Source of the DNA: Gordionus sp. m RMFG-2023
Taxonomy: Eukaryota > Nematomorpha > Gordioida > Chordodea > Parachordodidae
Length of the DNA: 64,000 bases
Assembly (NCBI RefSeq): GCF_954871325.1
Contig: NC_088776.1
Location: forward strand, 31,172,508-31,236,507
Direction of reading: 5' to 3'
Shown here: positions 22,061 through 33,534 of the stretch, piece after piece
Numbering within the stretch: position 1 is the stretch's first letter
Layout: each line of letters begins with the position of its first letter
The notes under the pieces: generated by a model
Database searches by the model: none
What the model was told of the DNA's origin: nothing
The model's input: the letters and a program-made list of their open reading frames with translations, nothing else
Made by a program: the position numbers and the translations under genes

Positions 22061-23628
22061 ACTTTAACGAAGGTAGAACCATTATTTACATTTATTTATT
22101 TCTATAATTCATTTACAATAAGTATCAGTTTTCATTGACATTTTATTCAGTATAATTTAACCATAAGGTGCAACTTAATTACAAATGGCGATATATAATT
22201 ATACGTTAATGGATGGGTGTGTACATAATATATTAGGAAGTTAAACAACAAATATATATATATAATCATATCTAACTGGCAAATATAATATATAATATGA
22301 TAAAATATTACAATAGATTACATCTTTACTACATTTCCCTCTACGTTAATTGAGAGATGTCGATATCTCTTCAATCATTCGTTTCGGGAGCTTATGTGTC
22401 TGCTTTCGCCTTGGGGTCTCACACTCTCTCTGATAGCTGTCAGCGATCACGCACTCAGTCGTATCTGATATCAAACGGTCCCTTAGCTGGTCAGCATGTT
22501 TTTGTATTACACGATCTGGGGTTTTGACTACGTAGGAATATAATCCCTTTCTATCCTGAATCACCCCTTCTCTCCAACCCTTAGTGGTTTCATTCCTTAC
22601 ACACACATGCTGACCAACGTCAAATTCCCTAAAATTGGAATGTGTATCACGTTCTTGATTTTGTTTATCATTGGCTTTATCAATCTCCTTTCCTACCTCT
22701 GGTCTTGCCCAGTCTAGATTAGTTCTTATTTGACGACAGAACATAATCTTCGCTGGTGACCTACCCGTCGAACTATGTTCTTCCAGCCTATATGCTGCTA
22801 CCGTTTGAGTCATCGCCTCTTGCGGGTCATTAATTGATTCTTGACTGGCATAATATTTCCCTTTTAAGGTTCGAATGGTTCGTTCCGCCTGCCCATTTTT
22901 CTTTGGGTGGTACGGCGTTGAGCGAATATGGCAAATGTTGTTTTCTTCACAAAATCCCTTAAATTCTATTGAAATAAATTGAGGTCCATTATCCTTTATA
23001 ATGCTTTTAGGTACCCCAAAGGTAGCAAACCACTTCTTTAATCTCGTTATCATCTCCTTCCTAATTAATCTTATGAAGTCTAATCTACTACCGAAAATGG
23101 TTTTATTCTTCTCAAAAATATGTAGCGAGACACTCCTTATCTTATCAAATTTAGTCGTTAGAATGGTTTCAGGAAATAAATATTGTTCGAGAATGTCAAT
23201 GCTCTCAGCGCCAAAACTCACCATGAACAGGTCCTTATTTTCTTGATCGGTCGGTGTCCAGTTCTTTAGTCTTAATGTTGTGTCCCAAAATTGGAACCAA
23301 CGTTGTATAGACCCATTAATTTGATATTTTTCTAACTTATCAATTATACTAGTATTTTTGGACTGAGGCATAATTTATAAAATTAATAACTATTTTCTTA
23401 CTTTTTTTAATTAGAATATTAGAATCCTCATCGTCGCCACTTTAACGAAGGTAGAACCATTATTTACATTTATTTATTTTTATAATTCATTCACAATAAG
23501 TATCAGTTTTCATTGACATTTTATTCAGTATAATTTAACCATAAGGTGCAACTTAATTACAAATGGCGATATATAATTACACGTTAATGGATGGGTGTGT
23601 ACATAATACATTAGGAAGTTAAACAACA
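22061..23628 (-). mobile_element. Ty3/gypsy-type LTR element, short and broken, young LTRs
   Basis: Two direct repeats of 190 bp (22061-22250 and 23439-23628) differ at about four positions by eye, so insertion was recent compared with the rest of the window. Read on the minus strand, each LTR starts TGTTGTTTAAC. Next to the upstream LTR is TGGCGACGATGAGGATTC, which has the form of a tRNA primer-binding site starting TGG. One open frame (22346-23371) combines a gag-like N-terminal part with integrase core features (FGVPKSIIKDNGPQF, YHPKKNGQAERTIRTLK) and the integrase C-terminal part (VGQHVCVRN..KGWREGVI). At 1.6 kb it is far shorter than a full Ty3 element (around 5 kb); it is broken and should be read as a fossil that could move only with help. 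No matching target duplication was seen. Confidence 0.9.
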
Positions 23629-25239
23629 CCTATTATATTAATCGTAAATATATATCAGTGGCGTCGCTAAGGCAGAAGGGGGGCGCAGGGGCTCGAGCCC
23701 CCTGAAAAATTTGAAGAACCCCTTGAAGCAAAAATTTTTTTTTTAATGGCTCCTTAATATCCCCTTGAACTAAAAAAAAAATTTTTTGATAGCTCCCTGA
23801 ATGATTCTTTTATAATTCCATTAAGTAATATATAGATTTAGAAATTAATAAGACTATTTAAATTTTTATTAAATGAATACTATTTTAATTATTAGATTAG
23901 ATAAATACATATAAATTATATTTTTACTATGTCAGCTTGCAATCAAATTCTATATTAAAAAATATAATATCAATAACTCGCTAAATATTAATTTAGCTTT
24001 AACAGTTGAAGTTTATTTGACTATTATATAAATTATTATATAACCCTAAATATAATCATATATTATTTCAAAATTAACAAATTTAATATTGTAATTATCC
24101 GAGTTCAAAATGACTAATCAACTGTATATTTATTTTAAAATTTAATTATCATAACTATTCCTAAAAATATTTTAAAGATCCAAATAAGTATAAGAGCTTA
24201 CTTTATAAAAAGTAAATAAATAGAGATATAGTTTATAATCCTCTATTATATACAGTTGGTTATAAAATATTAGATAAAATGTCACTTTTATAGACGTATT
24301 TGACAACTATTTAATATATTACAGTTAATATTATAATAAATTTTACTAATAAATGGTTTTGAATATAGTAGCAATATGCATTCAAGTATTTAACGCCATC
24401 TATTTAGTTATGAATAATTTTAAAAATTAGACATTTAATTATTTATCCTGCAATAGATGTAATAAATTTTATATCATTTCTTCTCTTTTCTATTTTTTTC
24501 TTTTTTGAAAAACAGTTATGAATTAAATTTTTAATACAAGTATATTTTTGATATTATTACAAAATACTATTATTTTAAGATATAATATCGATAATATATA
24601 AAATCTTAATTGTTTCATCATATCTTTCTGGTCCTTATTTTATAGTTAGAAAATGTTTCATTTCTAATATGGCATTGTCATTACGCAGCGGGAGGGGGCA
24701 GGGGGACAAACCCCCCTCCCCCCCAAAGCCAAAAAATGCAGATGCCGGATATATTTTTCAAAAATATTATTGTTTATATTAATTTATATTTGTTAATATT
24801 TATTCGTCATATTAAATATATATTTAATTACATTTTTTATCGCATTTATCTACTAAGCTATTTTATCAATTAAATTCGATTTTAAGTTTTCCGGCGTAAT
24901 ATTTACTTATTATTTTCAAATTTTTAGTGGCCTAATATTTATCTACCATTTTCAAATTTCTAGTCAAATAATAATTATTTCTGAAACTTCTTGCCCAACA
25001 GGGAAAAAGAAATTGCAAGTCCAACTAGATAGAGTCTCTGCCATCAAGCAGTAACAGCTTAAGGAGTTAGAAGAGCCAATTATTTGCTATTACTGAAATA
25101 TCACAATGGCCTGAAAGAAATATTTCCTCAGAAGCAAGAAAATTATTGGATACAATGCTTATTCCAAATTTTATTTCTCATTAGAATGTATTATTTAATA
25201 ATTATACAATTATTTTAAGTATTACTTTTCAAAAACATG

Positions 25240-26335
25240 ACATACTTGATTAAAATGAGAATAGCGGAGAGCATTTTATCAGAACTCAAGGAAATTAGGG
25301 CTAATATTGATGAAGAATTTCATATTTTATATTTTATTGTTGAGTCAAAAGCAGAGCTATACGTGTTTAATATTTGTCTCCCTCGACTTGTAGCAAGGCA
25401 AGCTCATCGTTAAAACATTAATATAGGATCAGTAGAAGAGTATATCTTAAATCAGATACATTTATAACCCAAATAAATGAATTTTTAATTCATCATGCAG
25501 CACTTACTAATCTGCAAATAACTTCCACAAAAGCCTTCCCAACCTTTTTCATGGTGATAGAAAAAAAAATATTTGTTAGATTTTTATTATGTATATGTTA
25601 AAGTATCTTATGATGCCTTACTAGCTGAATAACTATGTTTATAAGATTAACTATGGTTAATATAGTCCCAAAAAATGTTGTGGGTGCTCTGCATTATTTT
25701 AAACACATTTTAGATTAAATTCCCAATGTATTAAAAGGGCATAAACTCTTCCCATTAGTAAACTAATGAGAGAACATTATCTTTTTTAGGAAGAATAACA
25801 GAGGCCTGGAGAAGTACCATTTGCAGAGCACGGCCCGGATTTTTTTTAAAGATTTTTTACGGCCTGGCCTAGGTTTTTTTAAAAAAATTTCAGGCCCGGC
25901 CCGGCTTTTTAAAAAAAAATATTTAGGCCCGATTCGGCTTTTTTAAAAAAATTTTAGGCCCGGCCCGGATTTTTTTAAAATAAATTATATTTATTTTTGA
26001 TTTTTATAGCTAATAATAACGATTTCAAATATAGGCTGTTTTAATACAGCCCGGATTGGGTGTTTTTTTTTAAAAAAATCAGACCCGGCTTGGGTGTTTT
26101 TTAAAAAAAATTCGGGCCCTGCCCGGCCCGGGTATATTTAAAAAAATTAAAATAATGTCCGGCCTGGGGGCCGGGCCTGCAGATCTCGGAAAAACATACC
26201 AAGAAGTACAACATCTGAAAGTAGATTGAAAGATTTGGATCTTTTGAATATTCATAGGCATTTGACGACAAGCAAGGATGAGATAATTGAAAAATTAGCT
26301 CAATCACAACGAAGATTGGATTTTACATTGTAAAT
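25240..26335 (+). pseudogene. hAT (P52-like) transposase relic, split by a MITE
   Basis: At 25260-25420 the plus strand reads AESILSELKEIRANIDEEFH and LPRLVARQAHR, which aligns with RKNVDEKFHEIYEKV and FKPRVVSRQSNRSNID of the better-kept relative at 37766-38257. The C-terminal part resumes after the MITE at about 26196 with RLKDLDLLNIHRHLTTSKDE and IIEKLAQSQRRLDF, comparable to GLNGLALLNIYKEI in the relative. Several stops and frame changes make it non-functional. Confidence 0.7.
25828..26192. mobile_element. CCGGGCC-rich MITE (H family) inside the D transposase
   Basis: Repeated units of GGCCCGG alternating with T-runs and A-runs fill 25838-25970 and 26045-26185. The right edge is GGGCCTGCAGATCTCGGA, matching the AGATCTGCA end of the copy at 13219-13591; the left edge TTGCAGAGC is worn. 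It interrupts hAT transposase coding sequence, so it is the youngest layer at this point of the nest. A clear TSD could not be read. Confidence 0.7.
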
Positions 26336-27678
26336 TTATAACATACAAAATGCAATTATTCCTAAGAAACTTTTTGTGTAAAGGTTCAAAAAATTCAAAT
26401 TTCTATTTTGGGTCATTTAAGTGATTCTTTACATATAATTTTTTTATAATTCACATTAATTTAAATTGTGTATTAGAAATAGTTATTAGTCCTAATAAAT
26501 TTATGCTTGATATTTTTAAAAAACAATAATATTTCTTAAAAAAATTTATTATCCCCCCCCCCCCCCCAGACCAAATTCCTGCGTACGCGCCTGGGCATTG
26601 CTGTGTGTAAATAACTCCAGGCTGCAATATATTTGCATAATTATTTCTTTCAAAATTTTTAGTGTTTTTATTTTATCAATTTATCCAACATAATAAATTC
26701 TGATATAATACATCGTGAGTGTCATGGCTATTACTGCAAATTAACCAGTGTATATTATTTGTGTTACTATGTAACTTAAGATTATTACAACAACGGCTGA
26801 GAGAATATGATTGCATATTTTAGATAAACAATAGTGGTCAACTGTGTAGCGTTTATATATCATTTAAAATGGAAGATAATCTTTTAGAAATTTAATATCT
26901 CACTATAATTTTCTCGATTACTAATCTAGCTTCCATCATGTCATCTAGGAAGCTCTAACCACCATATAGTTTTATGATTTGGATTGGTCGTTTATACTCT
27001 TTTCTTCAAAAATTGTTGATTTGGTAAAGGTAATAAAATGTTTCCTTATTAGTTTATTGTATAAAACATTGTCTAAAATGGTAATATAGAGTTATACTAG
27101 TTTGATAACATTTTGTCAATGTAAGTTGCTAAGAATTATATTATTGCATTATGTGGTTTTTTATATGCCAGTTTACTTTGTATGCATAATATAATAAATG
27201 ACAAAATATGAAAATCAGAATAATTGTTCAGAGTTAACTAATTTTAAAAAAGTATAATATATTAATATAAAACCCGGCGCCCCCCACTCAATCATAAATT
27301 TTTTTTTAGTTTAGCCCCCTGAGATTGTAAAGGCTAGCGACGCCCCTGATTTATTGTGAGATATTAAATTTCTAAAAGGTTATCTTCCATTTTTAATGAT
27401 ATATAAACGACTACACAGTTGGCCATTATTGTTTATCTAAAATATGCAATCATATGCTCTCAGCCGTTGTAGTAATAATATTAAATTACATAGCAACACA
27501 AATAACAGATGCTGGTTAATATGCAGTAATAGCCATGACACTCACGATGTAAACTAATATCAAAATTTTTTATGTTGGATAAATTGATAAAATAAAAACA
27601 CTAAAAATCTTTGGAGGAAATAATTATGCAAATATATTGAAGCCTGAGTTATTTACACGGCGATGCCATATTAGATAT

Positions 27679-27902
27679 TAGTGTTGTTAAACGGCTCGTT
27701 TTGAGCCGATTTTTTAAAACGGTTAACTCAATATTTTAGCCAGAAAAAATATTGCCTAAGCCCCGAGATTTCGCTAATAGATGTATAAACCTTTGTTCCT
27801 TCTACAAACAAAATCTTCAGGTCTTGCGAATATTATTCTAGATGAAATATTGAGTTAGCCTTTTTTAAATATTGGCTCAATACAAGCCGTTTAACAACAC
27901 TA
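27679..27902. mobile_element. 224-bp MITE (K family) inserted in X
   Basis: Ends TAGTGTTGTTAAACGGCT (left) and, reverse complemented, TAGTGTTGTTAAACGGCT (right), with flanks TTAGATAT and TTAGAAAT (7 of 8). The G4 and G1 copies give the empty site (CATATTAGAAATGAAA). Size, TIR and 8-bp duplication fit a small hAT derivative. Fragments of the same family are at 20743, 34056 and 63822. Confidence 0.9.
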
Positions 27903-28968
27903 TTAGAAATGAAATCTTTTCTAACTATAATAAGGACCAGAATGATATGATGAAACAATTAAGATTTTATATATTGTCGCACCACCTTGGTATATTATAT
28001 CTTAAAATAATAGTAGTTTGTAATAATATCAAAAATATACTTGTATTAAAAATTTAACTCAAAACTGTTTTTCGAAAAAGAAAAAATAGCTTTCCTAAAA
28101 ACACGCAAAAAAAGAGAAGAAAAGATATCAAATTTATTACATCTATTGCAGGATGAATAATAAAATGTTTAATTTTTAAAATTGTTCATATTTAAATAGA
28201 TGGCATTAAATCTTGAATGCAAATTGTAACTATATTTATTATCAAAACCATTTATTTGTAAAATTTATTATAATATTAACTGTAATATATTATATAGTTG
28301 TCAAATACGTCTATAAATGTGGCATTTTATCTAATATTTTATAACCAACTGTATATAATAGAGGATTATAAACTATATCTCTATTTATTTACTTTTTATA
28401 AAGTAATCTCTTATACTTATTTGGATCTTTAAAATACTTTTAGGAATAGTTATGATAACTAAATTTTAAAATAAATATACAGTTGATTAGTCATTTTGAA
28501 CTCGGATAATTACAATATTAAATTTGTTAATTTTGAAATAATATATGATTATATTTATTTAATTAGGGTTATATAATAATTTAAATAATAAAAGTCAAAT
28601 AAACTTCAACTGTTAAAGCTAAATTAATATTTAGCGAGTTATTGATGTTATATTTTTTAATACAGAATTTGATTTCAAGCTGACATAGTAAAAATATAAT
28701 TTATATGTATTAATCTAATCTAATAATTAAAATAGTATTAATTTAATAAAAATTTAAATAGTCTTATTAATTTCTAAATAATAAAATTAAATCTATATAT
28801 TACTTAAGGGAATTATAATAGAAATCATTCAGGGGGCAATCAAAAAAATTTATTTTTAGTTCAAGGGGATATTAAGGAACCATTAAAAAAAATTTTTTGC
28901 TTCAGGGGGCTATTCAAATTTTTCAGGGGGCTCGAGCCCCTGATTTCCCCCCTCTAGTGATGCCACTG

Positions 28969-30259
28969 ATAAAAAAGATATAATAATTAAATTAACATGC
29001 AAACGCTCGAATTGATCCTAACTTTAAATATGTTAAAAATGGCATTTTAGATAATATTTTGCATCCTATTCTACAAAATAAAGGTTTAAATACTTTAAAT
29101 CTATAATAATTTTTCTAAAATAAATTAGTGTTTTATACAAAATATTTTTGTAAGCTCGATACTATTTAATATATCATTTGGCTTAACTTTTAGAGAATCT
29201 GATTATGATTGGAGAGAAGCCCAAATATGATAATCCTTGGTGAAGAAAAATATATAAATAATGAAATATAAACAAATATCTATTAATATTCTTTGTAGAG
29301 GTAGATCAATAATTGGACGATGATACGGTTTTTATGAACTAGATTTGCTCGTTTGCCCAGGCAGTAATATTGCTCATGGTACCTATTAAAATGGAAATAG
29401 TTTTAATATGGGTCACCCTCTTAGGGGAAGTAGATGCCTGCATAATATGGTACTATCCCGGGGGTCTCAGAATCATTTATTTAGGTTCTATAGAAACGTA
29501 TTAAACAGTACCTTATAAATTCCACAATCTCATTGTTGTGTGGGTCGTTTATTTTTATATTAAATTGTAAAGTCATTCAATTGTGGTGATGAATACTTTT
29601 TTGATTATTTTACGCAATTATTCTTTATAAAATTTGTTATTTTTAGATTATTTATATTTATTAATCAATTTTATATTTATTTTGTAGTAGATATAAAAAG
29701 ATAAAAAAACGAAATAAAAAAATATATTTGTCTTCCTTCCAAATTTTTTAGAAAAATTATAATTTATTCAGAAATCATTATCAAATTGAATAAATTTTAT
29801 ACTCATATTTTATAATAAACAAAAATATAGGACAGATTATTAAAATAACAAATAACTTCCATTATCATTATCTTGGCTCATTGTCATTAGCATGAAAAAT
29901 AGAGGCAAATAGACACCTACTCAAATAAAAATTAGAATATTTTTTTAAAGTACCCATAAGTTTATTTAAATGAATTTAAATTGAAGCTGTTAAAACATTC
30001 ATTAAGATTTAATACCGATTTTTTTAAAATATGTTTTATGACCACCCTATAATTTAATAAAAAACTTCACTTTTAAGCGCAAGTGTCATAAATATTTTAA
30101 TGTTCTAAAATATATAATGAACAAAATATATAATATAGTCAATATCTGCCTTCGTAAAATAAAATTATCTTTTTTGTGTCTAATGTACTCTCTTCGGATC
30201 CTTACTCTTTAGTCTCTGAATTAATAACAAATCTATTGATTTATCATGTATCATAACGC
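28969..30259. other. AT-rich stretch with one coding-like patch
   Basis: Mostly non-coding. At about 29320-29480 the plus strand reads openly as YGFYELDLLVCPGSNIAHGT and GHPLRGSRCLHNMVLSRGSQ with a GC content above its surroundings; I cannot assign it to a family and it may be a worn transposon. Confidence 0.4.
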
Positions 30260-31640
30260 TTCACACCTGGTACATTGATAATGGAATTTTGATCAGTCCC
30301 AAGTTTGTAACCGACAAAGCAATTAACATAATTCGCGAAATGATAACTTTCATGGGACTCTCGCTCAATCCGCGCAAACCTAAATTATTGACTTTAAATT
30401 CATGGATAAACTAACATACCTGGGATCCCCTTTAAAAGACATAAGGTGATATAATCCTTCACTCCACCCTTGAAATCATTCTCAAATTGGAAGGCATCTT
30501 CACTCTTCTTTTATCATTTAAAATCATTTTTCTTGCTAAAAGATTTTATTTCTAGGATTCTCTATGCACTCCGATTTTCAAATACCCTCTTCCACTAAAG
30601 ATATACGAAGACGAAATAAATGATCTAACTGAAAAATAGTTAATTTAACGAAACTGATTGGGCCAAGCCTTCCACACAACCAAATTTGGTGGATTGGGCA
30701 TCAGATTTCCATTCGACCTTGCATTAATATTTTTTATATCGAGCAGCCTATCAAAGCAAATAACCAATGCTCATGCCTCTAAAAAATACTCTTCCTTTAT
30801 TGAAGCCCATAAATTTGTTGAAAACCCGAATCAATGTTGATTTTCACAACACATAGACAGAAGGATTAAGATTAGCTTGTAGCAGCCCGCTGCGTTAAAA
30901 CTCTCTTATCTAGCTAGCAATTTCTGAATGCACTCTATTCTCTTCCTGTTCAATAGTACTAGACATGAGTTTCTCATAGCCTTCTACAATTACTCTTTCC
31001 AATAACGAACTTACCAATCCATCGGTATTCGCCTTAACTGCCCGACTACCCATCCCAATACGTGCTCAGGTTATAACTCATCCGTAGATATGTTGGGAAA
31101 ACATAATTTACATCGTCGTTCATGCAATAGCCGATTTATCAGGCATACACAACCTAACTCCATCATTTAACGAGCTTTTAAATCAGCTCAAATACCGTAA
31201 ACTAGAACTTCCGGTCTTTCCAAATCAGTAACGTCATGATGGGATCACTCAAATTGCATGGAAGAGAACCCAGTTGCAGTAGGAGCTATTCATATAATTA
31301 CCCCCTCACCCCCTTCAACCATGCCTTTAACATCCAGGACCACAAAGAACAGTATGAAATCTTAAAATAAATTTTGAACTAATATTTTTTCATACCTATC
31401 ATATTGACCACCTTTAGTAAACTTGCCTTAACATTCTTTAATATTCTAGGCTTACAAATCTGTAAACTCACAGAAGAACCTCAAAAGCAGTTTTCCCTCC
31501 AATAAATGGCCAAAGCCATCTTTATAGCGAATCACATTAGCTTCAATGGCAGTTTTCTTTCCAAAAAGCTATTCTATACTCTTTTTTACTTTTAATTCTC
31601 TTCTTGCTTCTTACTTTATTCTTTCTTTATTTATTTCGGA
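30260..31640 (+). mobile_element. LINE reverse-transcriptase 3' portion, decayed
   Basis: In plus-strand order it shows the RT catalytic region (WYIDNGILISPKFVTDKAI, where active copies have YxDD), LSLNPRKPKLLTLN, then the thumb/connection motif KFGGLGIRFPFDLAL, then a C-terminal Cys/His region (NKHNLHRRSCNSRFIRHTQ), and FIPIILTTFSKLALTFFN near the end. The order fits ORF2 of a non-LTR retrotransposon of the kind whose C-terminus has PFxxGGLGIRSxxDLA. The Asp-to-Asn change at the active site and many frame changes show it is dead. It ends in AT-rich 3' sequence after 31600. A second copy of the last part is at 59440-59900. Confidence 0.85.
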
Positions 31641-32799
31641 TATTTATACTATTATAGTGGAATTATTTATATATATATTTTTTTTTATATATGTTTTAAT
31701 GTTTTTTTATTAATATAATATTTTTTAAATTACGCGAGTATTTGAAATTGAAAATTCATTTATGATTTAATAGTTTTTGTTTTTAATTTATAACCCTAAA
31801 TGGTTTCTTTTAATTTTTTTTTATGATGAAATTATAAATATTTTGACATATATTCCTCGAATAATTAAATAAAAGTATATTATATACATTTATATATTAT
31901 AAAATGAAAAAATAAAATAGGTAATTTTTTTTCATACTAAGAAATAAATCTCAACTTACTCTAAAAATACATAATATAAACGTAAGACCTTATTATTTTT
32001 TCAGAATGACCCAAAAAATAACTTAGTTACTTTTTTTAACGGCACTATTTTCTCGATCAAAGTAATAGTTTTGTCAAGAATAATCGAGATCTCTATAATA
32101 TTGATTATAAGAAATATATTGGTTGGATTTGTAATTATTATTGTAAAGAAAGAGAATGATTGTTTCCTGTTCTGTGAATATTAATTACCTATTTAATTAA
32201 GAAAAAAAATTATGGAAATATTTAATAGTATTTTAAATAAATTTTAATTCGATTGTCATTTTTTTTCTATTTATTTAACTACCATATCAGTGCTGATAAG
32301 ATTTTTCGAATTTTTATGGAAGTTTAAATTTTAGCCAATTAATAACTTGGCTTTTATTTTTCAGTTTAAAAACCAATTATTAATTGAAGTCGTAATTATT
32401 CTTAGTTTTTTTCATTGTCTCGTTTAAATGATTAATCAATATTTAACCCTTTGTCTTTTGAAACGGTATTATAAAATTTATAAAGAAATATGAAATCGGG
32501 TTCATTCTCCCAAATTTCTTAAATTTTTAATATTACCTTACTCTTATTTGCAAATATCAAGTAATTTTTTATCATTATCGGAAAATTAGAGCCTTGCATG
32601 GAGCTGTCTAACACATTCTCTGAAATGCGGTTGGGATAATCTTGCTGTAAAATATTTATTTTGACCGGACTAGGACCTCGTCAAAATTTTGTTTCATTTA
32701 ATTTTACATATTTATTTTTCACAAAACACTCAAATCCTTTACTATTTCCACTTTCTTAAAAAATCATACCTTTTATGTCCAATATGTCACTATAAATTT
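31641..32799. other. AT-rich intervening sequence
   Basis: Nothing recognisable beyond the LINE 3' tail. Confidence 0.5.
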
Positions 32800-33140
32800 T
32801 TTCCGGATCTTATCGGGTTCGGGCCTATTATGAAAATAAAAATATAAATAAAATTTGGATCTTATAAATAGAAAATAATAATCGAGGGGTAGGAAGGAAG
32901 GACAGGCTGGACTTGAAAAAATAGGTTATATGCAGGGTTCGAAAATTCATCAAGAAGATTTTTTTTATGATATTGATTCCAGAAATCCAGGCATGCCATC
33001 AAACTAGGCTATTAAATCTAGCCCGACCTGTAACCCCGCCAGGTCCGGAGCATTTTAAAATCCGGATCGGGCTTTAAAAATTACAAATGTGTCGGGGAAA
33101 ATAAGTAATATTTCTACAAAAAGGGCCGGGCCAAGTCATA
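32800..33140. repeat. Degenerate GC-rich MITE remnant
   Basis: Patches CGGGTTCGGGCC, CCCGACCTGTAACCCCGCC, AGGTCCGG, GATCGGGC and GGGCCGGGCC separated by AT-only DNA resemble the H-family MITEs at 13219 and 25828, but no clear ends or target duplication remain. Confidence 0.45.
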
Positions 33141-33221
33141 TTTAGAAAAAAATTAAATTATACTAATTAATCAGTTAAAAATTATTGGAATATCATATAT
33201 CATTATCAAGATTTTATTTAA

Positions 33222-33534
33222 TTAAGATAACATAATTTTTTCCATATTTCTTATTAAATTATCAAGATTTTCAACATTTAATCCCATTTTTAAATCATTT
33301 CTGAATTGATATGCAGGACTCATTTCTTTGGGTTTCTTCAAGTATTTGACATAGGTTTGTTTCAATTCATTTAAACGTTCTATATAGTTGCTTATTTCTC
33401 TAATTGCATCTTGTAACTTATAAGCATCTGGATTACTGTTAGATCCTTTTAGATTAGAAGCTAATTTTGCGGTCAATTTTAAATAATTATTGTAGTCTTG
33501 GTTAATATCTGATAATGTTTTGGTAATGTGAGAC
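33222..33534 (-). CDS. Probable terminal exon of an unidentified helical protein
   Basis: Open frame of about 103 codons ending at a stop at 33222. It is preceded at 33535 by a good splice acceptor (T-rich run then CTATAG). The encoded segment begins SHITKTLSDINQDYNNYLKL and continues as predicted amphipathic helices (IREISNYIERLNELKQTYV, GLNVENLDNLIRNMEKIM), so a coiled-coil or helical-bundle C-terminus is likely. There is no Met before the acceptor, which is why I read it as a downstream exon rather than a whole gene. No plausible partner exon was found in the 1 kb upstream, so the earlier exons may be far away, or this is a fragment of a retrocopy. Codon use is balanced and the sequence is not low-complexity, unlike the random frames nearby. 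I do not recognise the family. Confidence 0.45.

Larger units (their letters stand above)
24679..26593 (+). mobile_element. hAT element (D) inserted in G1, near-perfect TSD
   Basis: Left end CATTACGCAGCGGG and right end, reverse complemented, CAGGCGCGTACGCAGG. Flanks are GGCATTGT (24671-24678) and GGCATTGC (26594-26601), 7 of 8 matching, and the rejoined flanks read as uninterrupted G-family sequence. Homopolymer C/G tracts sit just inside both ends. On the plus strand are decayed hAT transposase pieces of the zinc-finger-protein-862/P52-like type. Confidence 0.88.
23656..27348 (-). mobile_element. Second G-family element (G1), inverted, inside X
   Basis: TIRs CAGTGGCGTCGCTAAGG (23656) and, reverse complemented, CAGGGGCGTCGCTAGCC (27348). 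It lies in the opposite orientation to X, so 23656-24678 plus 26594-26930 pairs with 27350-28968 as a large imperfect inverted repeat. Near the 23656 end is the perfect palindrome GGGGCTCGAGCCCC, also present at the X right end. Without its own insertion (24679-26593) it is about 1.8 kb. The flanks ATATATAT and ATTTATTG match at 5 of 8 positions, compatible with a decayed TSD but weak in such AT-rich DNA. No coding. Confidence 0.8.
21693..28968 (+). mobile_element. Host G-family element (X) opened up by a nest of later insertions
   Basis: Left end CAGGAGCGTCGCTAGCCTTT at 21693 and right end, reverse complemented, CAGTGGCATCACTAGAGG at 28968. These are the two different ends of the G family. 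About 190 bp inside the left end matches the right arm of G1 (GGGTTTTATATTAATATAT, TTATTATATTATGCATACAA). The element resumes at about 27349 with TTTATTGTGAGATATTAAATTTC and runs unbroken in family order to its right end, except for one MITE. Just before the G1 insertion, TTAATCGTAAATATATAT matches the family sequence that should precede GTGAGATATT, which supports one original element split by insertion. The outer 8-bp flanks (ATAGTTAG, ATAAAAAA) do not match well, so age or rearrangement has blurred the TSD. Confidence 0.7.

Noticed and set aside
23001-23246. Plus-strand frame at 23001-23246
   Set aside because: Antisense shadow of the integrase frame of the LTR fossil.
21693-28968. Large inverted repeat read as the long TIRs of a Polinton or Foldback element
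   Set aside because: No polymerase, capsid or other such genes inside, and each arm is explained by one G-family element with its own ends.
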